From: Duganella fentianensis
GTDB taxonomy: Bacteria > Pseudomonadota > Gammaproteobacteria > Burkholderiales > Burkholderiaceae_D
Direction: 5' to 3'
DNA: 64,000 nt
Assembly: GCF_009857835.1 (NCBI RefSeq)
Contig: NZ_WWCL01000001.1
Coordinates: 1,178,001 to 1,242,000, forward strand
The translations under genes were made by a program, and so were the position numbers. Below, piece by piece: positions 8,930 to 19,965 of this stretch (position 1 is its first letter; each line of letters begins with the position of its first letter). The notes below the pieces were generated by a model. It was not told the origin of the DNA. It did no database searches and saw only the letters and a program-made list of their open reading frames with translations.

Positions 8930-9223
8930 ATGAACGACAGCGAATTCTATGCGCTCAAGGCGCACTACGATGCCATCGTGCCGACCCTTGCCACCAAGGC
9001 CGACATTGAAAAGTTGCGTGCTGAAATGCTCCACACGGTGGCCGAAATACATAAGTGGATGGTGGCCTCCATGATAGGGCTGTTTATCGGCTTTGGTGGC
9101 TTAGGCATCGCTATGGGGCAGATACTTAAACCGATTGCCGCGGCGGCACAAGCTGCTCCGCCGCAGCCTATCATTCTTTATGTCTCGCCTCCTGTACCGC
9201 CAGAAGTGAAAAAGCCCTCGTAA
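8930..9223 (+). CDS. Small coiled-coil/one-TM membrane protein, unknown function
   Basis: A 97-residue protein. Residues 1-40 are predicted helical and coiled-coil-like (TLATKADIEKLRAEMLHTVAEIHKW). One hydrophobic segment follows (MVASMIGLFIGFGGLGIAMGQI, about 44-65), then a Pro/Ala-rich tail. The TKADIEKLRAEM pattern occurs in many small bacterial proteins with a single C-terminal membrane helix, some from phage or near toxin genes. Function is not recognised. The start is 28 bp after the CYTH gene. Its stop codon lies in the loop of a terminator hairpin. Confidence 0.7.
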   Translation: MNDSEFYALKAHYDAIVPTLATKADIEKLRAEMLHTVAEIHKWMVASMIGLFIGFGGLGIAMGQILKPIAAAAQAAPPQPIILYVSPPVPPEVKKPS

Positions 9224-9238
9224 GCGAGGGCTTTTGTT
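9210..9238. terminator. Bidirectional terminator
   Basis: The stem AAGCCCTCG/CGAGGGCTT has the 4-nt loop TAAG (9221-9224). A T-rich tail lies on the plus side and an A-run before the stem acts as the U-run for minus-strand transcription. It ends both the plus-strand small membrane gene and the minus-strand DUF2863 gene, whose stop codon is at 9239-9241. Confidence 0.85.
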
Positions 9239-10507
9239 TTAATGGAAGTGCTCGGTGCCGGTAGGTGCGTCTTCGGGCATTTCTGCATGCGCCAGTTCGC
9301 CCAGCGGATCGGCAAACAATGGCGCGCCGCAGTCGTCGCAGAACTCGGCCACATAGCGCTCGCTATGCTTCTTCACCTGCGTCACACCGGACGCATTGAG
9401 CTGGGCCGTGATCTCGTCCACCGGCGTCACCGGGCGCTGCTGCAGGCCGCCAAAGCCGCCTTGCAGCGGGCCTTCCGGCGGCGTGCCGTCTTCATCTTCC
9501 TGCCCGTACAGCGGCCAGACGACGCCATACATCACATCGTTGGAATTGCGCTGGGTGAAAGCGACACGATATTCGTCGATCTGGCCATCGGCACTTTCTT
9601 CGCCAAAGCCGGCGATCACGGCGCGCAGGCCGGCCGGTTCCAGACCCAGCGTGTGCGTCAGGTAGTGCACGGCAGCGCGGATCGATACGGGACGGATCTG
9701 CTTGTCCGCTTCGCGGCAGGCCATGTAATAGGCTTCCGGCAGCAGCAGTTCCACGCCGCAGCCCGGCAGCAAACGGCTGACGGTAGGCGTGACCTGATTG
9801 CGCCACTGTTCGAGCGCGCTGGCACGTTCGGCCGCATAGTTGGCCTGCAGGCCAGGCATCTGCCAGCGGAACAGCGCTGCACCGGCTGGCGCGGCAACGG
9901 CCACCAGCAGGTAGCGCGTATCGGCCAGGAAAGGCGCCGTTTCCGGCGTCTTGCTGTCGGTCTTCAGCGCCGTGCCCTTGATGGCGGCCTGGCCCAGCTT
10001 CTGCACTTTGCCGAAGGTTTCCACGTGGCTGCGCGGCAGCTGGTCGATCGAATACAGCGTAGGTGCCATCGCCATGTGCGTGCCATCGGCCAGCAGGTGG
10101 GCGCCGAAATGGGCCGACAGCGTGCTCAGAATGTCGCCGGGGATGGCGCCCGAAGCGATGGCAAAGCGGGTCCATGCGAGGATGGGCGCAGCCACCAGCA
10201 GCACATCGTAGGCTTTGCTCACACCGTCGGCTTCGATCTGGATGGTGGCCGATTCGCTGACGGCTTCCACGCTATCCATCAGGATATCGTAGGCATTCAG
10301 GTCTTCCTTGAACAGATGGTTCAGGGTCGCGTCGATAGTGTCCTGATGGCCAGTCTTGAGTAGTTTCTGCAACTGCGCATCGAGGCTGAGTTCCCATGTC
10401 CGCTCTTCGATCCGGCTGGCAGCCTGACCCACGGCATTGGCGTAAGTCACCAGACGCTGGCTTTCGGCAGACAATTTTTGGGATGAATCTTTAGAAGGAC
10501 GACGCAT
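9239..10507 (-). CDS. DUF2863-family protein
   Basis: A 422-residue protein that I recognise by overall pattern as the DUF2863 family, seen in Burkholderiales. The N-terminal segment SAESQRLVTYANAVGQAASRIEERTWELSLDAQLQKLL and the middle block with SIDQLPRSHVETFGKVQKLG fit. There is no signal peptide or membrane segment. The C-terminus has a CxxC pair (EFCDDCGAPLFADPLGELAHAEMPE), a possible metal-binding knuckle. Function is unknown. It is transcribed alone, from a likely promoter at 10524-10552 to the bidirectional terminator at 9210-9238. Confidence 0.8.
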   Translation of the reverse strand: MRRPSKDSSQKLSAESQRLVTYANAVGQAASRIEERTWELSLDAQLQKLLKTGHQDTIDATLNHLFKEDLNAYDILMDSVEAVSESATIQIEADGVSKAYDVLLVAAPILAWTRFAIASGAIPGDILSTLSAHFGAHLLADGTHMAMAPTLYSIDQLPRSHVETFGKVQKLGQAAIKGTALKTDSKTPETAPFLADTRYLLVAVAAPAGAALFRWQMPGLQANYAAERASALEQWRNQVTPTVSRLLPGCGVELLLPEAYYMACREADKQIRPVSIRAAVHYLTHTLGLEPAGLRAVIAGFGEESADGQIDEYRVAFTQRNSNDVMYGVVWPLYGQEDEDGTPPEGPLQGGFGGLQQRPVTPVDEITAQLNASGVTQVKKHSERYVAEFCDDCGAPLFADPLGELAHAEMPEDAPTGTEHFH

Positions 10508-10523
10508 AACGCAATAAGAGTCT

Positions 10524-10552
10524 CATAAAAGTGGAAAAAGCGGATCAGTCAA
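10524..10552 (-). promoter_or_regulatory. Candidate sigma70 promoter for the DUF2863 gene
   Basis: On the minus strand TTGACT (10552-10547) is followed after 17 bp by TTTATG (10529-10524), 17 bp before the GTG/ATG start region. The -35 box is good and the -10 box is weak. Confidence 0.4.
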
Positions 10553-10602
10553 ACAAATGATAACCCTTATGACTCTATTGTAGATGATAAGCGTACAAGA
10601 CG

Positions 10603-10630
10603 AAAAAAACGCCGGCAATCAGCCGGCGTT
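10603..10630 (-). terminator. Rho-independent terminator after acnA
   Basis: A 9-bp perfect stem (AACGCCGGC at 10608-10616, GCCGGCGTT at 10622-10630) has a 5-nt loop. On the minus strand it is followed by a run of T (the A-run at 10603-10609). It lies ~30 bp beyond the acnA stop. Confidence 0.9.
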
Positions 10631-10661
10631 CTGTGGTGTGCGCTGACGCAGAGCAGGGCGC

Positions 10662-13370
<2,709 letters not shown>

Positions 13371-13408
13371 GACTTCTCCTAGGTTTGGGGTGTCGTCGGT
13401 GCGAGGGG

Positions 13409-13442
13409 AATTCCCTGCCTGAGTGACAGGCGGCAGGGAATT
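13409..13442. repeat. 11-bp perfect inverted repeat between the MliC-like gene and acnA
   Basis: AATTCCCTGCC (13409-13419) pairs exactly with GGCAGGGAATT (13432-13442) across a 12-nt loop. The right arm overlaps the stop codon of the minus-strand MliC-like gene. No U-run follows on the minus strand, so it is not a classical terminator. It could stop 3'-end decay or mark an RNA-processing site between the two cistrons. Confidence 0.65.
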
Positions 13443-13938
13443 ACTGCAGGCTGGTGCCGGTGGCTGCTGCTTCGTTGGCAGCCAGTGGTTTCATCTGTTC
13501 AGCGTTGCGGCATTCGTTGGCCAGCTGGCGGCCCTGTTTCGAGTCCAGCAGCATGCCTTTGGCAGGAATGCCGATCCAGACCAGACCGTACACATGGTTC
13601 TCGAAGCGGTGCGCGCCCGTGGTGGTGCCCACGCGGGTCAGGCGGTGCAGACGTTTTTTCCAGCGCAGGGCGATGTGGGCGTCGTCATTGACGTTTTCGT
13701 AGATGGTGATCTTGTTGCCCAGCTCGCAGTCGAACTCGGTGGCCGACGATTCGCCCACAGCCGGTTCGGCCACATCTTCATCGGCCGGTTTGGCTTCCGC
13801 AGCCTTGGCCGCCGGTTTGGCCTTGGCGGTTTTCTTGGCGGCCGGCTTGGTCGGCGCATTGTCGGCGCGGGCAGCCGAGCTCAGGGTGAGGGCGGTAAGC
13901 GACAGGCTGCATGCCAGCAGCAGTTTGGCGAGAGACAT
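13441..13938 (-). CDS. Predicted periplasmic MliC-like protein
   Basis: A 165-residue protein with a type I signal peptide ([25 protein letters not shown], cleavage near residue 25). An Ala/Lys/Pro-rich linker (about 26-60) follows, then a small domain with two cysteines. The pattern [14 protein letters not shown] ... [45 protein letters not shown] resembles C-type lysozyme inhibitors of the MliC/PliC fold: an early Cys, the SGAxRF/Y loop, a W-x-G strand and a final Cys. The lysozyme-inhibitor reading is inference; function in this family branch is unproven. It is encoded between the CitE-like gene and acnA on the same strand. Confidence 0.6.
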   Translation of the reverse strand: MSLAKLLLACSLSLTALTLSSAARADNAPTKPAAKKTAKAKPAAKAAEAKPADEDVAEPAVGESSATEFDCELGNKITIYENVNDDAHIALRWKKRLHRLTRVGTTTGAHRFENHVYGLVWIGIPAKGMLLDSKQGRQLANECRNAEQMKPLAANEAAATGTSLQ

Positions 13939-13960
13939 GGTGGTACTTCCAGATGTAAGG

Positions 13961-14944
13961 TTATTTGGTGTTGCCGTTGAGCAGGCTTTGCGCCGCTTCG
14001 GGCAGGCTTAAACCGGCCAGTTTGGCCCGTTGCAGCACAGTCCAATAGTATCTGTAGCTGGCGCGGTCGTGCAAGCGGCCATTCTGCGAAATCGGCCCCC
14101 ATTGTACAGCCGCAGCTTCCACCAGGATGGCGGTGGCGTCATTGACTTCGGACATGCGCGGCGTAAAGGTTTTGATGATGGGCTTGATCTGGTCCGGATG
14201 GATGCTCCACATCCGGGTAAAGCCGAATTCGGCGGCAGCGCGCTGCGCGTCGTTGGCGGCCACGGCGGCATCCTTGATGTCGGTGGTGACATTGTGCGAA
14301 GGCACTTTGCCGTGCGCATGGCAGGCGGCCGCCACTTCGAGCTTGGCGCGGACTACCAGCGGGTGGGTGAACTGGCCCGGCGTGCGCATGGCGCTGGCCG
14401 GAATCGCTCCGTAGTGGGAGGAAACAAAGTCCATGATGCCGAACGACAGGCACTGCACTTGCGGCAGGGCGGCAATGGCATAGGCCTCGTGCAGCGCTTC
14501 ATGGGTTTCGATCAGCACGTGCACGGGCAGGTCCTTGCGGCCCGCCTTGCTGGCGTGGGTGTTGATCAGTTTGATGGCAGCAGTGACTTCCTTGGCGCTA
14601 TGCACCTTGGGCAGCACGATGTAGGCCAGTTTGCTGGCCGCCGTGCAGATGATTTCCACATCGCTCACAAAGTGCGGGCTGGCGATATCGTGCACGCGCG
14701 CGCCTAGGCGGCTGAACTTATTCTCGTCCGACTGCACCAGCGCCGCGACGAGGCGGGCGTGCTCGATTTCGTTGCCGGCGCTGGCGCCGTCTTCGCAATC
14801 GAGGGTGATATCGAACAGGGGGCCAAGTTCTTGTTGCAAGGCAATCGATTTGCGCATCAGCTTTTCGCTGCCGGCGTAATGGTCACAAGCTGGCAGCAGC
14901 AAGGGTTGGCGATTGCCCTGGAATAAAACCTCGGATGGATGCAT
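13961..14944 (-). CDS. CitE-like HpcH/HpaI aldolase family CoA-ester lyase
   Basis: A TIM-barrel lyase of the CitE/malyl-CoA lyase group. Key blocks are LLLPACDHYAGSEKLMRKSIALQQELGPLFDITLDCEDGA (Mg-binding acidic pair), VHVLIETHEALHEAYAI (metal-binding Glu) and MWSIHPDQIKPI near the C-terminus. I place the start at the ATG at 14944 (327 residues, MHPSEVLF), because homologues begin there. A GTG at 15043 would add 33 Ser/Ala/Arg-rich residues, and neither start has a clear Shine-Dalgarno. It lies directly downstream of mdh, so a malyl-CoA, citramalyl-CoA or related C4/C5 CoA-ester substrate is plausible. A true citrate lyase complex is unlikely, since citD and citF are absent nearby. Confidence 0.85.
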   Translation of the reverse strand: MHPSEVLFQGNRQPLLLPACDHYAGSEKLMRKSIALQQELGPLFDITLDCEDGASAGNEIEHARLVAALVQSDENKFSRLGARVHDIASPHFVSDVEIICTAASKLAYIVLPKVHSAKEVTAAIKLINTHASKAGRKDLPVHVLIETHEALHEAYAIAALPQVQCLSFGIMDFVSSHYGAIPASAMRTPGQFTHPLVVRAKLEVAAACHAHGKVPSHNVTTDIKDAAVAANDAQRAAAEFGFTRMWSIHPDQIKPIIKTFTPRMSEVNDATAILVEAAAVQWGPISQNGRLHDRASYRYYWTVLQRAKLAGLSLPEAAQSLLNGNTK

Positions 14945-15076
14945 GCGGGAAGTGTCTGGTACTGCGGAGGGGTGAGATGGAGCTGCCGCGCTGCTGTCAG
15001 CAGCGCGGCGGGTGCGGCGGAGCGGTGTTTTAACCGGTTCCACTTACGCAGAAGGGAGTGAGGAGTTCAGCCCGGC

Positions 15077-16066
15077 TTATGGCAGCAGGTGCTTCACGCC
15101 TTCGCGCTCTTCGGTCAGTTCTTTCAGGGTGAGGTTGATGCGCTCTTGCGAGAATGCATCGATTTCCAGACCTTGAACGATTTTGTATTCGCCGTTTTCG
15201 GTGGTCACAGGGAAGCCGAACACGGTGCCTTCTGGGATGCCGTAGGAACCGTCCGATGGGATGCCCATGGTGGTCCATTTGCCTGCGGTGCCCAGTACCC
15301 AGTCGTGGATGTGGTCGATGGCAGCGTTGGCAGCCGAAGCAGCCGACGACAGGCCGCGTGCTTCGATGATGGCGGCGCCGCGTTTGCCCACGGTAGGCAG
15401 GAAGGTGTTAGCGTTCCATTCCTGATCGTTGATCATGTCTTTGACCGAAGCGCCGTCGATGGTAGCGAAGCGGTAGTCAGCGTACATGGTAGGCGAGTGG
15501 TTGCCCCATACGCACAGTTTTTCGATGTCTTTAACAGCTTTGCCGGTTTTGGCAGCCACTTGCGACAGCGCGCGGTTGTGGTCCAGACGCAGCATGGCGG
15601 TGAAGTTCTTGGCTGGCAGCGATGGTGCCGATTTCATGGCGATGTAAGCATTGGTGTTGGCTGGGTTGCCGACCACCAGAACTTTAACGTTGCGCGAAGC
15701 GACGGCATCCAGTGCCTTACCTTGTACGGTGAAGATCTGGGCATTGGCTTCCAGCAGGTCTTTACGTTCCATGCCTGGGCCACGTGGACGTGCGCCAACC
15801 AGCACGGCGACGTCGGCATCTTTGAAAGCCGTCATCGGATCGGAGTGGGCGGTCATTTCGGTCAGCAGCGGGAAAGCGCAGTCGTCGATTTCCATCATGA
15901 CGCCCTTCAGTGCTTTCTGTGCTTTTTCGTCAGCAATTTCCAACAGTTGCAGAATAACTGGTTGGTCTTTGCCCAGCATGTCGCCATTGGCGATGCGGAA
16001 CAGCAGAGCGTAACCGATTTGGCCGGCGGCGCCGGTAACAGCAACACGCATTGGGGTTTTTGCCAT
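15077..16066 (-). CDS. mdh: Malate dehydrogenase
   Basis: A 329-residue NAD-dependent malate dehydrogenase that oxidises malate to oxaloacetate. The Rossmann motif [21 protein letters not shown] lies at the N-terminus. The substrate-binding [16 protein letters not shown], the RLDHNRA segment and [12 protein letters not shown], with the catalytic histidine, are visible. The ~329-residue length is that of the group with an inserted N-terminal loop found in many betaproteobacteria. It is divergent from the GntR regulator and heads a minus-strand run towards acnA. Confidence 0.97.
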   Translation of the reverse strand: MAKTPMRVAVTGAAGQIGYALLFRIANGDMLGKDQPVILQLLEIADEKAQKALKGVMMEIDDCAFPLLTEMTAHSDPMTAFKDADVAVLVGARPRGPGMERKDLLEANAQIFTVQGKALDAVASRNVKVLVVGNPANTNAYIAMKSAPSLPAKNFTAMLRLDHNRALSQVAAKTGKAVKDIEKLCVWGNHSPTMYADYRFATIDGASVKDMINDQEWNANTFLPTVGKRGAAIIEARGLSSAASAANAAIDHIHDWVLGTAGKWTTMGIPSDGSYGIPEGTVFGFPVTTENGEYKIVQGLEIDAFSQERINLTLKELTEEREGVKHLLP

Positions 16067-16324
16067 GATGAATCTCCAAAGTGGGAATAAAACGTTCGCT
16101 AAGCGGGGCCAGTAGCGGCCCGGGGGAAACCGTAATCATACTGCATTTGAGTGCTGGCCGGCGGTCCGCAGGGGTGGTCAAACGGCTTGCCGCAAGCGCC
16201 TCGCTGGGGAGTGTAGGCCTGAGTTTGGCAGATGTCAATGCTATCTTATGTCTTATATAAGACAGATAAGTTATTGCTGGTTTTTGCTGGACGGCAGGGG
16301 GTATTTGTGGTGAAATCGTGGTCT
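16067..16324. promoter_or_regulatory. Divergent mdh / gntR control region with a 16-bp palindrome
   Basis: This 258-bp gap contains a perfect 16-bp palindrome at 16249-16264 (TGTCTTATATAAGACA). It is flanked by the partial outer repeats CTTAT and ATAAG. The palindrome lies ~60 bp before the gntR start and ~180 bp before mdh. GntR-type regulators usually bind such palindromes, so it is likely the operator for autoregulation and possibly for mdh (inference). I saw no copy of it upstream of sdhC, gltA or acnA. Confidence 0.6.
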
Positions 16325-17119
16325 ATGAATTCCGTGCCGCCTAATAACAACCCTGCATCCACTACCGCAAGCGGCAGTGCGGGCAGCGCATCGGCGGCCC
16401 CTTCGCCCACGTTCTCGCCACTTTATCAGCAAATCAAGGGTCTGATTACCCAGAGTTTGCAGTCGGGCGAATGGAAGCCGGGCGAACTGATCCCCAGCGA
16501 AGTGGAGCTGGCCAACCGTTTCAAGGTGAGCCAGGGCACCGTGCGCAAGGCGATCGATGAGCTGGCGGCGGAAAATCTGGTCATGCGCAAGCAGGGCAAG
16601 GGAACGTTTGTTTCCACCCATCACGAAGCGCGCGCCCACTTCCGCTTCCTGCGTCTGATGCCGGACGAAGGCGTGCCGCACTATCCCGACAGCAAGATTA
16701 TCGAAGTCAAACGCATGCGTGCGCCGGCCGATGTGGCGCGCCTGCTCGAACTGAAATCGGGCGATGCGGTGGTGTATATCAAGCGGGTGCAAGCGTTTGA
16801 AGGCGTGCCCACCATCGTGGAAGAGCTGTGGTTGCCCGGCATGATCTTCAAAGGTCTGACGGCCGAGCGCCTGATGGAATACAAAGGCCCGATGTACGGC
16901 CTGTTCGAATCGGAATTCGGCACCCGCATGATACGCGCGACGGAAAAAATCCGCGCCGTCAGCGTGGGTGAGGAAGATGCAAAATTGTTGGGCATCGCTG
17001 CCCAGACCCCGCTGCTGGAATCGGAGCGGGTGTCGTTCACTTACGGTGATAAAGCGGTGGAACTGCGCCGCGGTCTGTACTCGACCGCCCGGCACCACTA
17101 TCACAATGAGCTGAACTAA
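16325..17119 (+). CDS. GntR-family regulator with UTRA domain, next to TCA genes
   Basis: A HutC-type GntR regulator. Residues ~1-35 are Ser/Ala/Pro-rich and disordered. A winged helix (PLYQQIKGLITQSLQSGEWKPGELIPSEVELANRFKVSQGTVRKAIDELAAENLVMRKQGKGTFV) follows. A C-terminal UTRA effector domain (about 105-260) contains LESERVSFTYGDKAVELRRGLYSTARHHY. I chose the ATG at 16325 (264 residues); upstream in-frame starts back to 16232 would overlap the palindromic operator. It sits between mdh (divergent) and sdhCDAB (same direction), so a TCA-cycle metabolite sensor is the natural reading, though the ligand is unknown. Confidence 0.88.
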   Translation: MNSVPPNNNPASTTASGSAGSASAAPSPTFSPLYQQIKGLITQSLQSGEWKPGELIPSEVELANRFKVSQGTVRKAIDELAAENLVMRKQGKGTFVSTHHEARAHFRFLRLMPDEGVPHYPDSKIIEVKRMRAPADVARLLELKSGDAVVYIKRVQAFEGVPTIVEELWLPGMIFKGLTAERLMEYKGPMYGLFESEFGTRMIRATEKIRAVSVGEEDAKLLGIAAQTPLLESERVSFTYGDKAVELRRGLYSTARHHYHNELN

Positions 17120-17380
17120 GCGAGCTGAACTGAACGGATCACACGAGTTGATGTGAGGAGATGCCCGTTTGCTGCAATGCAGCGGCGGGCGGCGAAAACG
17201 GGGTAGAAATCGAGGCAAAACCCTGTTGCGCTGAAAATACGTTGAGCTACAGAAAGTAGCCGTCGCAGCTGTTGACTACCACTATTTTGGTTATATGTAA
17301 CAATACATATTGGTTATAAATGCGAAAATCAGCGAAAATCGCATTCTCGAAATTTTTGTTTTTGCCTAGGAGGTCTTGAT
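17120..17380 (+). promoter_or_regulatory. Upstream region of the sdh operon
   Basis: This 261-bp AT-rich gap contains several repeats. TTGACT (17272-17277) is followed after 16 bp by TATGTA (17294-17299), a candidate promoter. The direct repeat TTGGTTATA occurs at 17287-17295 and 17310-17318. The inverted repeat ATATGT/ACATAT lies at 17293-17298 and 17305-17310, and GCGAAAATC is repeated in tandem around 17322-17342. The repeats overlap the -10 region, so regulator binding is likely, but the factor is not identifiable. AGGAGG precedes the sdhC ATG. Confidence 0.5.
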
Positions 17381-17803
17381 ATGTCTGAAGCCGTAAGGGA
17401 AGCCCCGAAAAAAGAACGGCCGGAGTTCCGTAACATCCATGTGACGGAATTGTCCAACTACCGCTTGCCTTTGGCTGGCCTGGTATCCATTTTGCACCGC
17501 ATCAGCGGCCTCTCGATGTTCCTGCTGCTGCCATTCGTGCTGTACCTGCTGGAGCAAAGCCTGCGCTCGGAAATTTCCTTTGCGTACTACCAAGGCATCG
17601 TTTCCTACCCGCTGGTCAAACTGATCATTCTGGCGCTGGTCTGGGGCTATCTGCACCACTTCTGCGCTGGCTGCCGCCACCTGATCATGGACATGCACAT
17701 CGGCCTGGCCAAAGAGCAGGCACGTCACTCGGCCGCTACCGTGCTGGCTGTGAGCCTGAGCCTGACCGCAATCATCGCCCTCAAACTGTTTGGAGTCTTC
17801 TGA
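17381..17803 (+). CDS. sdhC: Succinate dehydrogenase cytochrome b556 subunit SdhC
   Basis: A 140-residue membrane anchor of succinate dehydrogenase (complex II). Three hydrophobic helices are visible (about 33-55, 75-98, 112-138). RPEFRNIHVTELSNYRLPLAGLVSILHRISG is the family N-terminus, whose Ser/Arg contribute to the quinone site. HHFCAGCRHLIMDMHIG holds the haem-b histidine. First gene of sdhCDAB, preceded by AGGAGG; sdhD starts 2 bp after its stop. Confidence 0.95.
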   Translation: MSEAVREAPKKERPEFRNIHVTELSNYRLPLAGLVSILHRISGLSMFLLLPFVLYLLEQSLRSEISFAYYQGIVSYPLVKLIILALVWGYLHHFCAGCRHLIMDMHIGLAKEQARHSAATVLAVSLSLTAIIALKLFGVF

Positions 17804-17804
17804 G

Positions 17805-18173
17805 ATGGCCACTAACGATAACATCGGACCAAAACGCCTCGTCGTAGGCGCGCATTACGGCCTGCGTGACTGGCTGGCGCAACGCGTTACCGCACTGGTG
17901 ATGGTGGCTTACACCGTGATCCTGCTGGTGTCTTTCCTGACCGGCCAGAACTTCACCTATGAAGGCTGGGCTGGCCTGTTCGCCCAGCAATGGTTCAAGC
18001 TAATCAGCGCCGTGACCCTGTTCGGTCTGTTCTTCCACGCCTGGGTAGGCGTACGTGACATCTGGATGGATTACGTGAAATCCGTCGGTCTGCGTCTGAC
18101 CCTGCAAGTCGCCACCATCTTGTGGTTGATCGCTTGTGCCGCATGGTCGGTACAGATACTCTGGAGTGTTTAA
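17805..18173 (+). CDS. sdhD: Succinate dehydrogenase membrane anchor subunit SdhD
   Basis: A 122-residue second membrane anchor of complex II. The ATG at 17805 follows the sdhC stop by one base; an upstream in-frame start at 17790 would overlap sdhC. Three transmembrane helices are visible, beginning with [33 protein letters not shown] includes the conserved His and Asp/Tyr near the haem and ubiquinone site. It binds haem b together with SdhC. Confidence 0.94.
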   Translation: MATNDNIGPKRLVVGAHYGLRDWLAQRVTALVMVAYTVILLVSFLTGQNFTYEGWAGLFAQQWFKLISAVTLFGLFFHAWVGVRDIWMDYVKSVGLRLTLQVATILWLIACAAWSVQILWSV

Positions 18174-18175
18174 TC

Positions 18176-19954
18176 GTGGCAGCTATCAAATCTGCAATCC
18201 CTACCCGCCGCTTTGATGCGGTAATCGTCGGCGCCGGCGGCTCCGGCATGCGTGCATCGCTGCAACTGGCTGAAGCCGGTCTGAACGTCGCGGTGCTGTC
18301 GAAAGTTTTCCCTACCCGTTCCCACACCGTGGCAGCGCAGGGCGGTATCGGCGCCTCGCTGGGCAATATGGCTGAAGACAACTGGTTCTGGCATATGTTC
18401 GACACCGTCAAAGGTGGCGACTATCTGGGCGACCAGGATGCGATCGAATTCATGTGCCGCGAAGCACCGAAGGTCGTGTACGAACTGGAACACTTCGGTA
18501 TGCCTTTCGACCGTAACCCGGACGGCACCATCTACCAGCGCCCATTCGGCGGCCACACCGCCAACTTCGGCGAAAAAGCCGTACAACGTGCTTGCGCTGC
18601 TGCTGACCGTACCGGTCACGCGCTGCTGCACACCCTGTACCAGCGCAACGTGCGTGCCCGTACCCACTTCTTCGTCGAGTGGATGGCACTGGACCTGATC
18701 CGTGACGCCGAAGGCGACGTGGTCGGCGTAGTCGCACTGGAAATGGAAACCGGCGAATGCATGATTCTGGAAGCTAAGACCACCATCTTCGCTACCGGCG
18801 GTGCTGGCCGTATCTTCGCTGCATCGACCAATGCCTTCATCAACACCGGCGACGGTATGGGTATGGCTGCACGTGCCGGCCTGCCGCTGCAGGACATGGA
18901 ATTCTGGCAGTTCCACCCGACCGGCGTGTCCGGCGCGGGCGTGCTGATCACCGAAGGTGTACGCGGTGAAGGCGGTATCCTGATCAACTCCGAAGGCGAA
19001 CGTTTCATGGAGCGCTATGCGCCTACGCTGAAGGATCTGGCACCACGCGACTTCGTTTCGCGCTCGATGGACCAGGAGATCAAAGAAGGCCGCGGCTGCG
19101 GTCCGAACAAAGATCACGTGATGCTGGATCTGCGCCACATCGGCGCCGACACCATCCAGAAGCGTCTGCCTTCGATTCTGGAAATCGGCCACAAGTTCGC
19201 CAACGTCGACGCCACCAAAGAGCCGATTCCGGTCGTACCAACCATCCACTACCAGATGGGCGGTATTCCAACCAACATCCACGGTCAGGTGGTCACGCCT
19301 AACGGCGACGGCACCCAGAAAGTGGTCAACGGCCTGTACGCAATCGGCGAATGCGCCTGCGTATCGGTGCACGGCGCTAACCGTCTGGGCACCAACTCGC
19401 TGCTCGACCTGGTGGTATTCGGTCGCGCTGCCGGTAACCACGTGGTGGCACAGAACCTCAAGCAGAAGGAAAACAAACCGCTGCCTAAGGATGCTGCCGA
19501 CTTCGCGATGAACCGTCTGAACAAGCTGGAAACCTCGAACGGCGGCGAAAAAGTGCAGGGCGTCGCCAACGACATTCGCGCCACCATGCAGAAATACTGC
19601 GGCGTGTTCCGTACCGACGAGATGCTGAACAAGGGCGTGGAAGAAATCATGAAACTGGACGAGCGTCGCAAGCACGTATCGTTCAAGGACAAATCGAAAG
19701 TGTTCAACACCGCCCGCGTCGAAGCACTGGAGCTGGACAACCTGATCGAAACTGCCAAAGCCACCATCGTCTCGGCCGCAGCTCGTAAGGAATCGCGTGG
19801 CGCGCACGCCCACAACGATTTCCCGCAGCGTGACGACGACAACTGGATGAAACACACCCTGTGGTACTCGGCGGACAACCGTCTGGAATACAAGGCAGTC
19901 GTGACCAAGCCGCTGACGGTCGACACCTTCAAACCGAAACCACGTACTTTCTAA
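18176..19954 (+). CDS. sdhA: Succinate dehydrogenase flavoprotein subunit SdhA
   Basis: A 592-residue flavoprotein that oxidises succinate to fumarate. The start is a GTG at 18176, 2 bp after the sdhD stop, preceded by GGAG; a longer frame from 18122 lies inside sdhD. The FAD-binding motif [22 protein letters not shown] lies at the N-terminus. The covalent FAD histidine is H50 in [13 protein letters not shown]. The active-site [22 protein letters not shown] and the C-terminal [22 protein letters not shown] are intact. The coding sequence uses strongly preferred codons, consistent with high expression. Confidence 0.97.
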   Translation: MAAIKSAIPTRRFDAVIVGAGGSGMRASLQLAEAGLNVAVLSKVFPTRSHTVAAQGGIGASLGNMAEDNWFWHMFDTVKGGDYLGDQDAIEFMCREAPKVVYELEHFGMPFDRNPDGTIYQRPFGGHTANFGEKAVQRACAAADRTGHALLHTLYQRNVRARTHFFVEWMALDLIRDAEGDVVGVVALEMETGECMILEAKTTIFATGGAGRIFAASTNAFINTGDGMGMAARAGLPLQDMEFWQFHPTGVSGAGVLITEGVRGEGGILINSEGERFMERYAPTLKDLAPRDFVSRSMDQEIKEGRGCGPNKDHVMLDLRHIGADTIQKRLPSILEIGHKFANVDATKEPIPVVPTIHYQMGGIPTNIHGQVVTPNGDGTQKVVNGLYAIGECACVSVHGANRLGTNSLLDLVVFGRAAGNHVVAQNLKQKENKPLPKDAADFAMNRLNKLETSNGGEKVQGVANDIRATMQKYCGVFRTDEMLNKGVEEIMKLDERRKHVSFKDKSKVFNTARVEALELDNLIETAKATIVSAAARKESRGAHAHNDFPQRDDDNWMKHTLWYSADNRLEYKAVVTKPLTVDTFKPKPRTF

Positions 19955-19965
19955 GAGCTAAGAAC

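Noticed and set aside
13961..15043. Citrate lyase beta subunit as literal function
   Set aside because: The family fits CitE-like lyases, but no citD/citF/citC genes are adjacent and the malyl-CoA-lyase-like group is as probable.
18170..19855. 561-residue minus-strand frame opposite sdhA
   Set aside because: sdhA is unambiguous; the antisense product lacks any recognisable motif.
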